64,000 nucleotides of DNA from Henricia sp. BOLD:AAB3569. Its lineage: Eukaryota; Echinodermata; Asteroidea; Spinulosida; Echinasteridae. Below, in pieces: positions 1 to 9,624 of this stretch. Location: contig JBBELK010000094.1 of NCBI GenBank assembly GCA_037783545.1, forward strand, positions 434,001 to 498,000, written 5' to 3'. Every line of letters begins with the position of its first letter. Within the stretch, counting starts at the first letter, position 1. The notes under the pieces are model-generated. The model was not told the DNA's origin, searched no databases, and saw only the letters and a program-made list of their open reading frames with translations. Position numbers and translations under genes: made by a program.

Positions 1-574
1 TACCGTGGCCACCTCCATAGGAAATGCACACAGTTCTCCAAAATTGGCCAACAGAGGGCGCTATTTTTGAAAGAAAAATTTAAATGTAAAAATATAAAAA
101 TCTGGTGATTTTCGGGTTTGTGGATTTTGGTTTTTGTAATTCACTTGACATTGACTAATATAATTTGCTATTTCCACATAGTTCTGAGAACTGCGCCACG
201 GAAATCACTTTCTGAACACATTTTGCTGCCTTGCCCCATGGTCTACTTGTCAAAACACATCTGACTAAGTACACGCGTGCTTTGTCTATCTTTCAGTGAG
301 GTATTATTTTTCCAAATAATATTTTTTTTTTAAATAATGACTTTTTTGGGCGGGGGCCACGACAGCATGCGGGCGGTGGACGGTAAACCAGATTTTTCAT
401 TCTGTCGGCCTTAATACCTTATACTGATACATAATTATGTACATGTCTATATAATTATGTACATGTCTATGTAATTATTTTCTTCATAACTCGGCGTATA
501 AGCCGCCCGGCCTTAGACAGAATGATTCTGTCCCTACGGGATTTCCCGTAGGGACAGAAGGTACCCCTTTCATA
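1..574. other. Intergenic, no gene seen
   Basis: I see no coding exon. The stretch holds AT-rich DNA, a short direct duplication around 430-470, and a perfect 14-bp-arm hairpin at 528-557 (CTGTCCCTACGGGA and its complement around a 2-nt loop). Part of 360-420 resembles 23105-23150, so an old dispersed repeat is likely. Confidence 0.6.
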
Positions 575-1777
575 AGGCTCCATAACAAATATTGCTTGAT
601 TCTCATCAGAACATGGGTAAAAATTTGTACGACCAGGGCAATTTATATTTTATAATTTATATATATTTTTGGGGTATTAAAGCGGATTCTCGCAGCACAA
701 TCCGATCAATTCCGATGACCAGGCCATTTTATATTTTATATTTTGAGAGTCATGTGGACCCAATACATTCAGAGATGAACATGTAAATTGGACACCACTC
801 CTGCAGAACTTTACAGCAAGAAAACTATTTTTTTAAAATCATCTCATACTTTGAGCACAGCAGTAAGGGTTATGGGTAAGAGTTCCATACACGAATGTCG
901 CTAATTTTCCCCAGCAGGGCCTTTATTGGCCTTCAGAAAGCAATAACACATCCTAAAAAGTCAAATTTAGCAGTGACAAATAACTTTTTGATAAAATCCT
1001 ATCGTAGCCAAACCATAGAGCAAAGAGCATACATAGCCTGAGCCTCCAGCGCCTTTTCGTAAACTCCCTTATAAATTCTTACTACGTAATACATAAACAG
1101 ATCATTGTGTGTGCAACGTGTAGTTGGCGTTATGCTATTCACATGTTGTTGATGTGTGTTAGGTTGGCACATATGGCAAACGCAGTGCTCTGTGTGATTT
1201 TTATTTACATGTATGCTCGACATGACATACACGTTGTTCATGACATGCACTGTGCGGCGCCTTGGCGCTAGAGGTACTGGGTCATGCACCGCGCCGGTGA
1301 AAATGTGCGACGAAATAAAACATATTATCGTTTGAAAAGGCACAAAAATCTCAGGTAAATTTTCCGACTGCCATTGTAGGCCGTGAAAAACAGCACTTTT
1401 TAAAGGGGAAAATATACCTGTAAAGTTACCTCGGGCAGTTCTGAAGTTTTACTTCCCCGAAAGAGAAAATTACTTGTCACGGGTGATTCGCAATTCGGCC
1501 GGCCCAGCGCGACTGAAACGGAACCACGATCCCGCTGGCAAATCCTAGCAGATGTTTGAAAAAGAATCCACCAACATCACCATCATCATTCAGAGAATAT
1601 AGTCCTCACTGTTTTTCAAAGTTGGGATAACATTATAAAATATAAATTTGACATTTCTGCAGGCATATGTGGCATCCGGTTTTATAATTTGTATACAAAA
1701 TATTTAAAAAATCGATCCGGCGCCGCAAATTTGACCCGGCCGCTGATGAGAATCAAGCGATATTTTTTATGGAGCCT
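575..1777. mobile_element. Non-autonomous TIR element, about 1.2 kb
   Basis: Sequences at 575-609 and 1743-1777 are inverted copies of each other over 35 bp, running from AGGCTCC to CTCATCAG with few mismatches. No transposase ORF is visible between them; the short ORFs there show no family signature. I call a non-autonomous DNA transposon or the remnant of one. No clear target duplication was seen, so the superfamily is unknown. Confidence 0.55.
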
Positions 1778-2394
1778 AAAGTGGATTGTTGTCATTTTGC
1801 CTCGAAATTAGAATCACACCCAAAAATGTCCTCCTAGTTGTGTCCTGCAGTGGTTTTAGATGTCCTTGATTGGAAAATGATTAGAAAGAAATACTTACAA
1901 CACCGTTTTTGAAGCCAAAACGTTGTCTAACGTACAAATTGAACGGCTGGTTTTGTCGGTGCCGTGATAATATGTCTCGACGTGAAATCTCGCGAGAAGG
2001 CGCTTTCCTACGTGAAAATAAATTACAGTTGGGCCTTCCCAATATCAAGCCTTATCGTTAATCAGGCACAAATACATTTACACGTACGCAGTCCTTTCCG
2101 TGCCGCTAGCGCTGTACGCACTGAGGAAATGACTTGGCTGCTCTTTCCGCTCAACCATGTCCACCTACTAAAATGTACTTATCCTAAATTAGCAATTGTC
2201 AGATGTGTTTTGACAAGTTGGGGGAGGGGCTTGGGAAATTTAAATGCCACTTTTGACGTCATATCATGCCCAGTGGATGCGGACGCTCAGCATGAAGACT
2301 AGTAGTAGTAGTACTAGACGACCCACAGTGTGCCCGCTGTACAGAGCAGCAACTTTAAAAGAGGGACAACTAGATGACAGGAGTCGGGACTAGT
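1778..2394. other. Intergenic, no gene seen
   Basis: A 112-codon open frame at 1964-2302 exists, but it has no recognisable domain and lies in repeat-rich DNA. I do not support it as a gene. Nothing else is recognised up to the outer element boundary at 2395. Confidence 0.5.
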
Positions 2395-2400
2395 AGTATT

Positions 2401-2520
2401 GTTACGCCCCAACTATCGCACCTGTCCTAACTATAGTTGGGCCGGTCCCAACTATAGTTGGGATGGTCCCAACTGTGGCGTTGTAGTTGGGACTTCCCAA
2501 CTATTGTTGGGACAGCTAGG
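2401..2520. repeat. Left terminus of outer element with subterminal palindromes
   Basis: This stretch contains the 18-bp terminus followed by several copies, two of them near perfect, of a palindrome built on CCCAACTATAGTTGGG, separated by short spacers. The matching right-hand zone is 22861-22954. Clustered subterminal palindromes are typical transposase-binding arrays in DNA transposons; that role here is inference. Confidence 0.6.
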
Positions 2521-3075
2521 CGCGTCTTATCACTGCCACAGCGCGCGTTGCGTGCGGGCATGCTCAGGGAGTTAGTCTGGTTCCCAGAAAACAAAATCCG
2601 ATTTATTTTTTAAAGAGTCGCCAGGTCAGGGAACCGGGCAGTCATAGAGGGCGCAGTTCACTCCGCGTACGCAGGCCGGCTAGAGCAGACTCGGGGCGGC
2701 AAGCTAGATGCCGAGATCGCGTGCGTGCTACGGGTGCACAAACCGTAGAATTCGAGGGAATGGCATTTCGTTTCACGAGTGAGTAATTTTATTATCTCAA
2801 ACCGGTATTTTGTCCGTATACATTGAACAAAGATTTGAGGGAAATTACCACAAAGATTTGAGGGAAATTACCTTTTGGAATCAACACTGAACAGATCCCG
2901 GTGTCGGGCGCTAACTGGCTAGTATTAAACGGCTTCGCCCCACCGGCTATTTAGCCGGCACTCAGTCAATAAAATAGGGAAAAGAGTATTTTTTCCGTAT
3001 ACATTGAACAAAGATTTGAATGATGAGATTACCTCCTGGAATCAACAGATCATCCAATTTTAAGATATAGGGCCT
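2521..3075. other. Repeat-derived DNA inside outer element
   Basis: There is no gene. Positions 2820-2890 hold a short tandem duplication of a segment that reappears at 2998-3060 and at about 56200-56260, so this is debris of the fold-back family annotated at 3076-3307. Confidence 0.5.
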
Positions 3076-3307
3076 ACTTCCCACTTGCACTTCTGTCGGA
3101 AATGTTGCATTTCTGAGAATTGATAAAATTACTGCATAATGCACAAAATTGCGGCGCGAGCGTTCCGTGGGCAAGCGCGACAACAGAGGGCGCTGCGCGC
3201 ACGCACAAATGGTTATCTTGTGCACTAAGTAAATGCAATTTGTTAAGGAGAAAATGTGATTTTTCTACAGAAAAGCAACATTTGCGACAAAAGTGCAAGT
3301 GGGAAGT
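3076..3307. repeat. Palindromic MITE copy 1
   Basis: The ends ACTTCCCACTTGCACTT and its complement face inward at 3076 and 3307, and similarity extends about 38 bp on each side. A second copy with the same ends lies at 56283-56521, and the flanks of the two copies are also alike, so the full family unit is larger. No coding capacity. Confidence 0.65.
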
Positions 3308-4679
3308 CATCCTCTTGCAACAGTGCCCTTTTAACGCACTCCCCAACTCCTGCGTACCGAGGCCTTGTTGAAATCGGCCCCTGTTGAAACTGCTTCGCCC
3401 TGGACCATTTCGCCCTTAACCACATCGCGCCCAAAAGCCACTTTGCCCAAAGCCACTCTAGGCAAAAAACACTTTGTGCTTTTGGCAACTCGGAAAATAA
3501 GTTTTTGAATTGATAATTTTCTAGGAACATAAAAGTTATTCACTTTAAAATGAGACACGGCATTAAAACAATAAAAACAGCATTTTTCACAGTAATCATT
3601 GCTTTCTTTAATAGGAGAGAATTTGCCCTGAATGGGCCGATGTCAGTATCTCGGGCCTTGACGAGACAGTTGCAAATTGAAGTATTGGAGAGGGTGAAGG
3701 GGTCCGTCTTTCCAGAGCTGATAGAGCACTTGAAGGAGCAAGACGTGGCAGAAGATGACCATGGATAGGGACTTGGAAATATGTGACATCATCGCTAGCG
3801 CACTGGGTATACACTATATTAGTGTTCAGTTTTAGAACGCATTCTTGCCGTTTCTGAATTTTGTTGCGCATCATGAAAAATAAGCTCTAAAACATCACAA
3901 CATTGTTCAATTCAAAGATTTTTTAAACATTTGTAATACTAATAGATACTAAAAATAAAGCACACTTTCTGACGATATGCATCTTTAAAAATTTATATTG
4001 GGGCGCAGCAAAATGTTTGTTTGGTAGTGAGATTGCTGGTCCAAAAACGGGTTGTTTGTGTTGCGACACAGACTTGTGAAACCGCTGACAGTTTGGGGTG
4101 ATTGTTGTTTGTGTTTGTGCCAAATTTCATTGAAGAAAACATATAATTTGCTTGTTTTTAGCCCACAAAAATGATTAATGGCTCCCTTTTGGTAACCCCT
4201 GTACTGCAAAAGTAGTACACGAAGGAGTTGTCCACGAAAACATCAGTCTTCCGGACAAAATGGTGACGTACGTGTTACACGGTGTCACTGCAATCGCCGA
4301 TAATGGCCCCGAAGCTGATAATGGCCCCAAGCCACAGGGGAGGGCCATTATCAGCATCCCTAGCCAATCTTAAATGCACTGTTAATTATGACTTTAAAAA
4401 ATGCACCTTTATTCTAATTCATAAATACCTTTTTGTGTAAAATGGGTCTTTCCATAAAAACAGGAGCCAGTGTGACATTTTGATGCATTTTGTTCAAGTT
4501 AACAAAATTTTAAAGAAATTTCTGTGCAGTTTCTAAATAACGTAGAATATTTCAAAAAATTTACACATGTCTTGGTATCATAGTCTTGAAAATATTCAAG
4601 AAAATCAGCTTTATTCGATCTTTGTTAGTGGTCGCCTAATGTGAACGGTACTGCGTTTCATTCGATCTTCGTTAAGTGA
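3308..4679. other. Intergenic inside outer element
   Basis: No gene is seen. Positions 3370-3480 have a degenerate short-period repeat rich in TTCGCCC/TTTGCCC, the same kind as at 26999-27192. Positions 4290-4360 have repeated GATAATGGCCCC-type motifs. The rest is AT-rich and unrecognised. Confidence 0.5.
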
Positions 4680-4684
4680 GATGT

Positions 4685-4726
4685 AGTAGTATGTAAATGG
4701 GGGCTACTAGGCCAAAACACAAAAAC
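4685..4726. repeat. Left arm of small palindromic MITE (interrupted)
   Basis: This 42-bp arm starts AGTAGTATGTAAATGGGGGC and is perfectly inverted at 20268-20309. The direct repeat GATGT sits outside both arms (4680-4684 and 20310-20314). Joined without the viral element, the arms would form a palindrome of about 95 bp with an 11-nt loop. Alternatively, these arms are the outermost TIR of the viral element itself. Confidence 0.6.
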
Positions 4727-4788
4727 GCTGACCCAGAGTTTTCTTCAAAAATTATTTTAAAACCGGAATGTAATCGATGTATCAAAAC

Positions 4789-4850
4789 TGATGTAAAAAC
4801 GGGGTTAACTCGGCTAAGCGCTTAGCCGAGTTAACCCCATTTTTACATCA
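4789..4850. repeat. Left-terminal palindrome (31-bp arms)
   Basis: This is a near-perfect palindrome centred between 4819 and 4820 on TAAGCGCTTA, with one mismatch (4800/4839). The right half is the start of the left TIR. The left half is an inverted copy of the same 30 nt, absent from the right end. It could form a hairpin, or represent a head-to-head joint of two element termini. Confidence 0.85.
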
Positions 4851-4909
4851 CTTGGTTGACTTAGAAAAAAAGATATATTTTTTTAATTTTTTAATAAGAT
4901 TATCTTTTA
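4819..4909. repeat. Left terminal inverted repeat
   Basis: The repeat is 91 bp and matches the reverse complement of 20173-20263 with a single mismatch. It begins CGCTTAGCCGAGTTAACC at the palindrome centre and ends in the TTATC/TATA-like promoter of the first gene. Confidence 0.9.
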
Positions 4910-4919
4910 TATATTAAAA
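4900..4919 (+). promoter_or_regulatory. TTATC-TATA-type promoter in left TIR
   Basis: TTATCTTTTATATATTAAAA directly abuts the ATG at 4920. Closely related boxes precede ORFs at 8210, 14754, 15253 and 20162, so it is probably the element's own promoter type. The copy at the other TIR drives PolB. Confidence 0.55.
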
Positions 4920-5117
4920 ATGATTTATGAACCAAAAACAAAGTGCTGCGTCAGGTGTCATCAAACTCAAGACATAAATCAATTTAAAATTAAGAAAATC
5001 GGTTTGAGAGTTAAAAATTGCTACGACTGCTTAAAAATAATGGCGGCTCAGAGGGCTAAGTATACCCATCAATCTTCTAAGATTGGGGCGCTTGGAATTA
5101 CATGTAAATCTTCATAA
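4920..5117 (+). CDS. Small zinc-ribbon protein (65 aa)
   Basis: This is the first gene inside the left TIR. Two CXXC pairs (about residues 10-13 and 34-37), spaced by roughly 20 residues rich in lysine and aromatics, form a single zinc ribbon. The layout resembles the zinc-binding head of some HNH endonucleases, but no HNH catalytic residues follow, so a DNA-binding or regulatory role is the better guess. The start is fixed by the promoter box ending at 4919. It is convergent with the next gene, with a 40-bp gap. Its TIR location suggests control shared with PolB, which starts at the opposite TIR. Function is inferred, not shown. Confidence 0.65.
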   Translation: MIYEPKTKCCVRCHQTQDINQFKIKKIGLRVKNCYDCLKIMAAQRAKYTHQSSKIGALGITCKSS

Positions 5118-5157
5118 GCTGGCGGATCTTCGTCGGTCTGCCCGCTCTTTTTTACGT

Positions 5158-5841
5158 CTATGGTGAATTTGAATTCAAAAGTTTTCCTATAAGATCTTTT
5201 TTTTCTTTAGCTAATCTTTCTACGACTAGTTTTTCAACCTCGGTCTCATCTACGATTTTATTTTCTTTAGATCTATATTTCTTTTTTAACGAGTCTGACA
5301 TTTCATAAAATTTGGTTAGCTCGTTATTAATTAAAGCAAATTCTTCGTGACTAATTTTACCGTCGTTTATGGCGCGGCTGATTAAATCTTCTATAGTGTT
5401 TAGTTTAGACATTGCGAGCACTCTGATTTCGTCGTGCTTTTTAGACTTTGACTTTACTTTACGGCTAAAGTACTTTAATCCAATAGCGCACGCTACGGTG
5501 CCGAGCGCAATACCTTCAAATATAAATCCTAAAGGCGCCGAAATGACACCGGCGATCGCCACTATACCAACCGCCCCGCTAACGGCAGAAGTGACTTCGG
5601 CAAATGTTTCACCCCACATCAATACCGCGTTTACTTTTTTATACTTGTTATAAAGCCCCGCTCGTTTATCTCTCTCTCTAACAATCTCTTTCTTTACTCC
5701 ATCGATTTTTGATAGTCTGTAAGAGGTATTGTCTACAATTACTTCGTCGCCAATCTGTAACGTCGGTAATACTGTGGATGATTCTACCGACAGATTTGGA
5801 TAAATTTTTTGCTCTCTAGGTTTAGGCAATCTCGCTTCCAT
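5158..5841 (-). CDS. Two-TM protein with conserved C-terminal helical region (227 aa)
   Basis: The N-terminal part (1-75) is polar, with a predicted beta-rich segment. Two adjacent Gly/Ala-rich hydrophobic segments follow (about 83-104 and 106-124) and look like a membrane hairpin. A basic stretch (125-137) precedes a charged helical tail containing SKLNTIEDLISRAINDGKIS (145-164). I recognise this combination of glycine-rich hairpin plus that tail motif as a recurrent family beside invertebrate Polinton-type genes, without an established function. It is the last gene of a leftward cluster with the three capsid-like paralogues, so a virion membrane or assembly role is plausible. The start lies 22 bp from the upstream gene's stop. 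Confidence 0.7.
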   Translation of the reverse strand: MEARLPKPREQKIYPNLSVESSTVLPTLQIGDEVIVDNTSYRLSKIDGVKKEIVRERDKRAGLYNKYKKVNAVLMWGETFAEVTSAVSGAVGIVAIAGVISAPLGFIFEGIALGTVACAIGLKYFSRKVKSKSKKHDEIRVLAMSKLNTIEDLISRAINDGKISHEEFALINNELTKFYEMSDSLKKKYRSKENKIVDETEVEKLVVERLAKEKKDLIGKLLNSNSP

Positions 5842-5863
5842 TTTACTTTAACTAACTTTATTA

Positions 5864-6553
5864 TTAAATAATTTCAATATTTAAAACTAGTTTTAAATGT
5901 TCATCTACAATCAGGCATTCGTTACAATCTTTTACTTGAAATTTAAACTCGTTAATTATACCGTTATTTAAATTAACGCCGGGTTTTGTCGTATATTCCT
6001 TAGCCGCTACTTGGTTATAATAATTGCGATCGACCCCGCTCAGAGGTAAGCTACCCAAAATCGTGCTCGGATTTCCGTTGTAAAAGTTTTCGTTCATAGA
6101 AATTTGTTCGCAATAGATCATTATTGCCCCTATGGTATCTCTTACCGGGTAGCTGATGTGCTGACCATAAGTTATCCAGCCTCTAGACAATCCTAATATC
6201 TCTCCAATTTTATTTAATCTAATGGCGCGTTTTGGGCTTACAGAGGTGTATAATTTATGGCCGCTTGGATACCACGAAAACTGTAACCCCTCTATTCCTA
6301 GGTAATTAAGTTCTCTAATTATTTCACTAACGTCGTATATGCCGGGCTCCATGTGGTGATTCATAACATTAGATCTCCTCGAATTGCTTCCTACGTCGGC
6401 CCATTGAACGTTAGTTCTCTCTCTGATGTTAAAAAACCTCAAGGGCATACTGGCGCTCAACAACTTGATCTTTTTGATACCGTCAGAGTTGTCTATGGGA
6501 CTATGCAACTGAAACGTTACGTCTGATTTTTTTATTACAAAGGTGTGATTCAT
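5864..6553 (-). CDS. Penton/minor-capsid-like paralogue 1 (229 aa)
   Basis: I choose the Met at 6553 rather than the upstream one at 6610. The product then begins MNHTF, matching the MKHTF starts of the two neighbouring paralogues, and the AATAAAATG start context is shared. The longer form would overlap the upstream gene by 19 bp. Shared landmarks with the paralogues are a PG(I/Y)YD-type turn near residue 85, a YC-Q-I motif followed by an NG-PST loop near 145-165, and a final strand pair of the form F-KDC-(8-12)-L-LNI. This beta-rich pattern fits a single jelly-roll virion protein such as a penton or minor capsid protein. The fold is inferred from pattern only. Confidence 0.55.
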   Translation of the reverse strand: MNHTFVIKKSDVTFQLHSPIDNSDGIKKIKLLSASMPLRFFNIRERTNVQWADVGSNSRRSNVMNHHMEPGIYDVSEIIRELNYLGIEGLQFSWYPSGHKLYTSVSPKRAIRLNKIGEILGLSRGWITYGQHISYPVRDTIGAIMIYCEQISMNENFYNGNPSTILGSLPLSGVDRNYYNQVAAKEYTTKPGVNLNNGIINEFKFQVKDCNECLIVDEHLKLVLNIEII

Positions 6554-6591
6554 TTTATTGATAGTAATTATTATTTTAATTATCCAATTTT

Positions 6592-7320
6592 TTATTGAAC
6601 ATCGACGCATAAAACCAAGTCTATTTTATCAGTAGACATCTCGCAACCTCTGCACTCTTTTATCTCAAACTCAATCTCATTAATTACTCCATTTATCAAA
6701 GGAATTCCATCATTTTCTGTGTAATTATTGGCGACGGCTTGACCGTAATCGTGCGTGTGTAAAAAAGTTGCCGGTACTACTCCCAACAGAGTGCTATTTT
6801 TGCCGTTAAAAAAGTTGTTTTGCGTATTAATTTGTTTACAATAAACATTTACGGCGCCGGGGCTTTCGCCGATTGATGGTTTTACGATTACAGACCTTGT
6901 ACTGTCGGTTGAAAATAAAACGGTTTCATCAGTTAATCCAACTAGTTTAGCAATTTTAGTGAAATCTATAAAACGCAAACGCTCTATCTGTATTTTTAGA
7001 TAACTGTCATCTAATATTTCAAACTTTAACCACCCCAAATTGTAAGAGTTAAAAAAATCAACAAAACTGTGAATGGTATAATATCTAGGAGGCATTAAAA
7101 TTGGCTTTATACTAGTGGAAATATGTTTTTGTCCATCACGGCCGGGGGCCCAAGTCCCCCAATCGATCGTCGTGTATTTCTTAACATTGAAAAATATCTT
7201 AACGCGCACGCTGGCACTCAATAGCTTAATGTTTTTACATTTAATGGTGCAACTATTATCAATCGGCGAGCTTAGTTGGAAAGTTTGATTTTTAGTCTCG
7301 ATGAGAAAAGTGTGTTTCAT
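6592..7320 (-). CDS. Penton/minor-capsid-like paralogue 2 (242 aa)
   Basis: This is the middle member of the tandem triplet. It starts MKHTFLIETKNQTFQLSSPI, nearly the same as paralogue 3. It keeps the PP-YYTI turn (about residue 80), the hydrophobic IAKLVGL helix, the YC-QIN-NG-STLLG block and the terminal IEFEIKEC/DLVLCVDV strands. No signal peptide or membrane segment is visible, so it should be cytoplasmic or virion-internal until assembly. The gaps to its neighbours are 38 and 25 bp, so the three may share transcripts. Gene duplication followed by divergence is evident. A single jelly-roll fold is inference. Confidence 0.55.
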   Translation of the reverse strand: MKHTFLIETKNQTFQLSSPIDNSCTIKCKNIKLLSASVRVKIFFNVKKYTTIDWGTWAPGRDGQKHISTSIKPILMPPRYYTIHSFVDFFNSYNLGWLKFEILDDSYLKIQIERLRFIDFTKIAKLVGLTDETVLFSTDSTRSVIVKPSIGESPGAVNVYCKQINTQNNFFNGKNSTLLGVVPATFLHTHDYGQAVANNYTENDGIPLINGVINEIEFEIKECRGCEMSTDKIDLVLCVDVQ

Positions 7321-7345
7321 TTTATTAATAACTGATATATTATTT

Positions 7346-8086
7346 TTAATTAGTAATATCTACGCACAATATCAATTTTATTTCGTGATACCCCACTTGA
7401 GGGCTTTTGTCATTTGCGATATCTTTACCAAAACAGTCTTTTACGCTAAAAGTAATATTGGCAAAGTCTTCATTTAGTAAATAAAACTCGTTATTAAAAA
7501 AGGTTTTATTGATTACTTTATCATTAAACGGTTCGTGTAATGTACCGATTAAAGTGCTAGGAATGCCGTTGTAATAATTATCGTTAAGATTAATCTGATC
7601 GCAGTAAATATTTACAGCCGTATTTATGTTATAACTTTGTAGAGGCAAAAAAATAAGAAAATCTGACGTTGCGGCGTCTATTACTGTTGTTGAGTCAAAG
7701 CCGATTAAATGAGCAATTTGATCGATATTAATATAGTGTCCTACAGCAACTTTTATTTTTAGGGTTACATTCTCTCCTAGCATTAATTTAGTTAATGCGA
7801 TAGTTAACCAATCATAATTGTGCGAGTTTATTACCTCAATTAATTTGTTTAGGTCGTAATACCCCGGCGGTATCATTACGCTCGGCATAGAATTAATAAT
7901 AGTTTTAGTCTCATTAATAGTTCCACATTGAATAAATAAATTTTTAGTAACGTTATAAAATATATTTGGATCTAAGCTAACGCTATTTAACTTTAATTTT
8001 TTACGCCAAGGCCAAGATTTATTATATATTTTAGAGGTTAATAAGAAAGTTTGAGTCTTATCTGTCATTAAAAAAGTGTGTTTCAT
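7346..8086 (-). CDS. Penton/minor-capsid-like paralogue 3 (246 aa)
   Basis: This is the first gene of the leftward triplet, starting MKHTFLMTDKTQTF. It retains IPPGYYDLNKLIEVINSH near residues 75-92, a VNIYCDQINLNDNYYNGIPS block near 170-190, and a terminal KLILCVDI strand. The PPGYY-IN and VYC-type blocks match a protein family I know from the neighbourhood of Polinton capsid genes, which supports a virion structural role. It shares a 123-bp divergent intergenic region with the rightward 469-aa gene at 8210. The downstream members follow after 25 bp and 38 bp. Confidence 0.55.
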   Translation of the reverse strand: MKHTFLMTDKTQTFLLTSKIYNKSWPWRKKLKLNSVSLDPNIFYNVTKNLFIQCGTINETKTIINSMPSVMIPPGYYDLNKLIEVINSHNYDWLTIALTKLMLGENVTLKIKVAVGHYINIDQIAHLIGFDSTTVIDAATSDFLIFLPLQSYNINTAVNIYCDQINLNDNYYNGIPSTLIGTLHEPFNDKVINKTFFNNEFYLLNEDFANITFSVKDCFGKDIANDKSPQVGYHEIKLILCVDITN

Positions 8087-8187
8087 TATTTATAAAACAA
8101 GTATACTTTTTTAATTACTAATATCGACGCACAATATCAATTTTATACATCAACGAAAAAAAAGAAGTGTTTTTATGATTTATAATG

Positions 8188-8209
8188 TTATCTAATTATA
8201 TATTAAAAT
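8188..8209 (+). promoter_or_regulatory. TTATC-TATA-type promoter of the 469-aa gene
   Basis: The box TTATCTAATTATATATTAAA lies immediately upstream of the ATG at 8210. It differs from the TIR promoter box by a few bases, which supports a shared element-specific promoter class. Confidence 0.5.
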
Positions 8210-9619
8210 ATGGATGACGACGAGTTTTCACAAGGTTACGTGGTTAATATACCACCGCCCGTATCTACAAAACCCAAATTTTTATCTCAAAAAATTAACA
8301 ATTTAAAGATTACGGTAAATAAAACCAACTCTTTTACAACAGAGTTTCCAGATTTAACGACCGAGTACAAAATAACGAGCGTTACTACAGACGAGGTCGT
8401 TAATCGATGGGCTTCTGACCCAATGTTATTTTATCAAAATCAGTTTAATTTTGCCACGTGGTGCGCCACTACGGGGTGTGGACTCGGAATAGATTTATTA
8501 AATTCTAGCGACGTTTACTTGGCGTCGATATTTAATTTCCACGTTTACTTTACAATCAGAAAGTTGTTTAACGACATGTTAGTTAATATACCCTCAGACA
8601 ATAACTTTAATAAAGTAAATAACAACATCAACAATAGAGCTTTTGTAGACACTTGTACGTTGTTTGGTGTAGACAAAAATCATTCTTTTAAACAAACTAG
8701 AGACGAGTACTCTAATGGACTCGGTACTGCTCATTACGGCGGTGGAATAGTTCCAGGTAGAAATTACGACACCACGGATTTAGGTATACTAACTGGTAAA
8801 TACGCAAACTCGACGAAAATGGGTTTTGGATGGCCAAAACCGCCTAAGGGATCTGGACATGGGAGTACTTATACCGTAACGTACATCAAACAGTCTGAAC
8901 AAGTTGCAAACGCGTATCAAGATTTTATACCGACAAATACGGTATTTACCAACGTCGGGGTTACGAAAATAAATGCGTCGATAAGAGCTTACGTATACGC
9001 GTTGTTGGGCTCCCAAGCCCAAACAAAAACTAGCGTATTATCGCCGAGTACCGGACTAGATGCGCAGAGGCAATTCAACGTCATAGTCGAAGATTTAATA
9101 AACTCGCCAGAAGATCTAGAATCTAGCATAAATCAGTTTCAAGACTCGTTGCAGTACGCGAGAACCCCGTTGAATTTCGTATTGAAACCTCGGCTATATC
9201 TTATTCCTTCTGACATGGACTTGATAGTAGGAGTACACGATGGGTATAACAATAATTTACAGATTGCTACTAGAAATTTGCAGACTGGAGTTGACCAAAA
9301 CTTAAACGAACAACTCGTTGTTGATAGTGAAAGTACATTTTTAAGTACACCTAAACCACAAAGCTCTGATTTTAACGACTACTACAAAGTTAAAACAGAG
9401 GGTATTAAAAAACTTGGTGATAAAGAATTTAAACCTATTGCACAGCCAGAAGCAACGGCTGACCGAGTAATTACTTCTAGTATTGTTAAAGAAGAAAGAA
9501 AAACTCAACATCAAGAAATTCTTGAATCTGGCGACCATGAAGAAGAAAAGACTTCTTTAGTCGTGGGGTATGTGTCGATAGTCGGCATAGTCTATTTGTT
9601 GTATAAGCTGTACGAATAA
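8210..9619 (+). CDS. Probable virion protein with C-terminal TM anchor (469 aa)
   Basis: No enzyme motif is visible. The body is polar with many Asn/Thr and is likely beta-rich in the first two thirds. A conserved-looking stretch, GLDAQRQFNVIVEDLINSPE (about 285-304) followed by a helix, is one I associate with an uncharacterised protein family near Polinton genes. Residues about 450-466 form one hydrophobic segment close to the C terminus, a tail anchor. There is no N-terminal signal peptide, so insertion would be post-translational. An AATAAA hexamer overlaps the stop codon (9615-9620). The gene is convergent with the 554-aa gene across the internal palindrome. A structural or membrane role is inferred. 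Confidence 0.7.
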   Translation: MDDDEFSQGYVVNIPPPVSTKPKFLSQKINNLKITVNKTNSFTTEFPDLTTEYKITSVTTDEVVNRWASDPMLFYQNQFNFATWCATTGCGLGIDLLNSSDVYLASIFNFHVYFTIRKLFNDMLVNIPSDNNFNKVNNNINNRAFVDTCTLFGVDKNHSFKQTRDEYSNGLGTAHYGGGIVPGRNYDTTDLGILTGKYANSTKMGFGWPKPPKGSGHGSTYTVTYIKQSEQVANAYQDFIPTNTVFTNVGVTKINASIRAYVYALLGSQAQTKTSVLSPSTGLDAQRQFNVIVEDLINSPEDLESSINQFQDSLQYARTPLNFVLKPRLYLIPSDMDLIVGVHDGYNNNLQIATRNLQTGVDQNLNEQLVVDSESTFLSTPKPQSSDFNDYYKVKTEGIKKLGDKEFKPIAQPEATADRVITSSIVKEERKTQHQEILESGDHEEEKTSLVVGYVSIVGIVYLLYKLYE

Positions 9620-9624
9620 ACGCA

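Noticed and set aside
999-1343. 114-codon minus-strand open frame
   Set aside because: No domain, no splice context, lies inside a TIR element; composition does not look coding.
6554-6610. Longer start for capsid-like paralogue 1
   Set aside because: It would add 19 residues absent from both paralogues and overlap the upstream gene; the MNHTF start fits better.
8210-9619. Class I fusion/envelope protein for the 469-aa ORF
   Set aside because: There is a C-terminal anchor but no signal peptide, cysteine pairs or heptad region typical of a fusogen.
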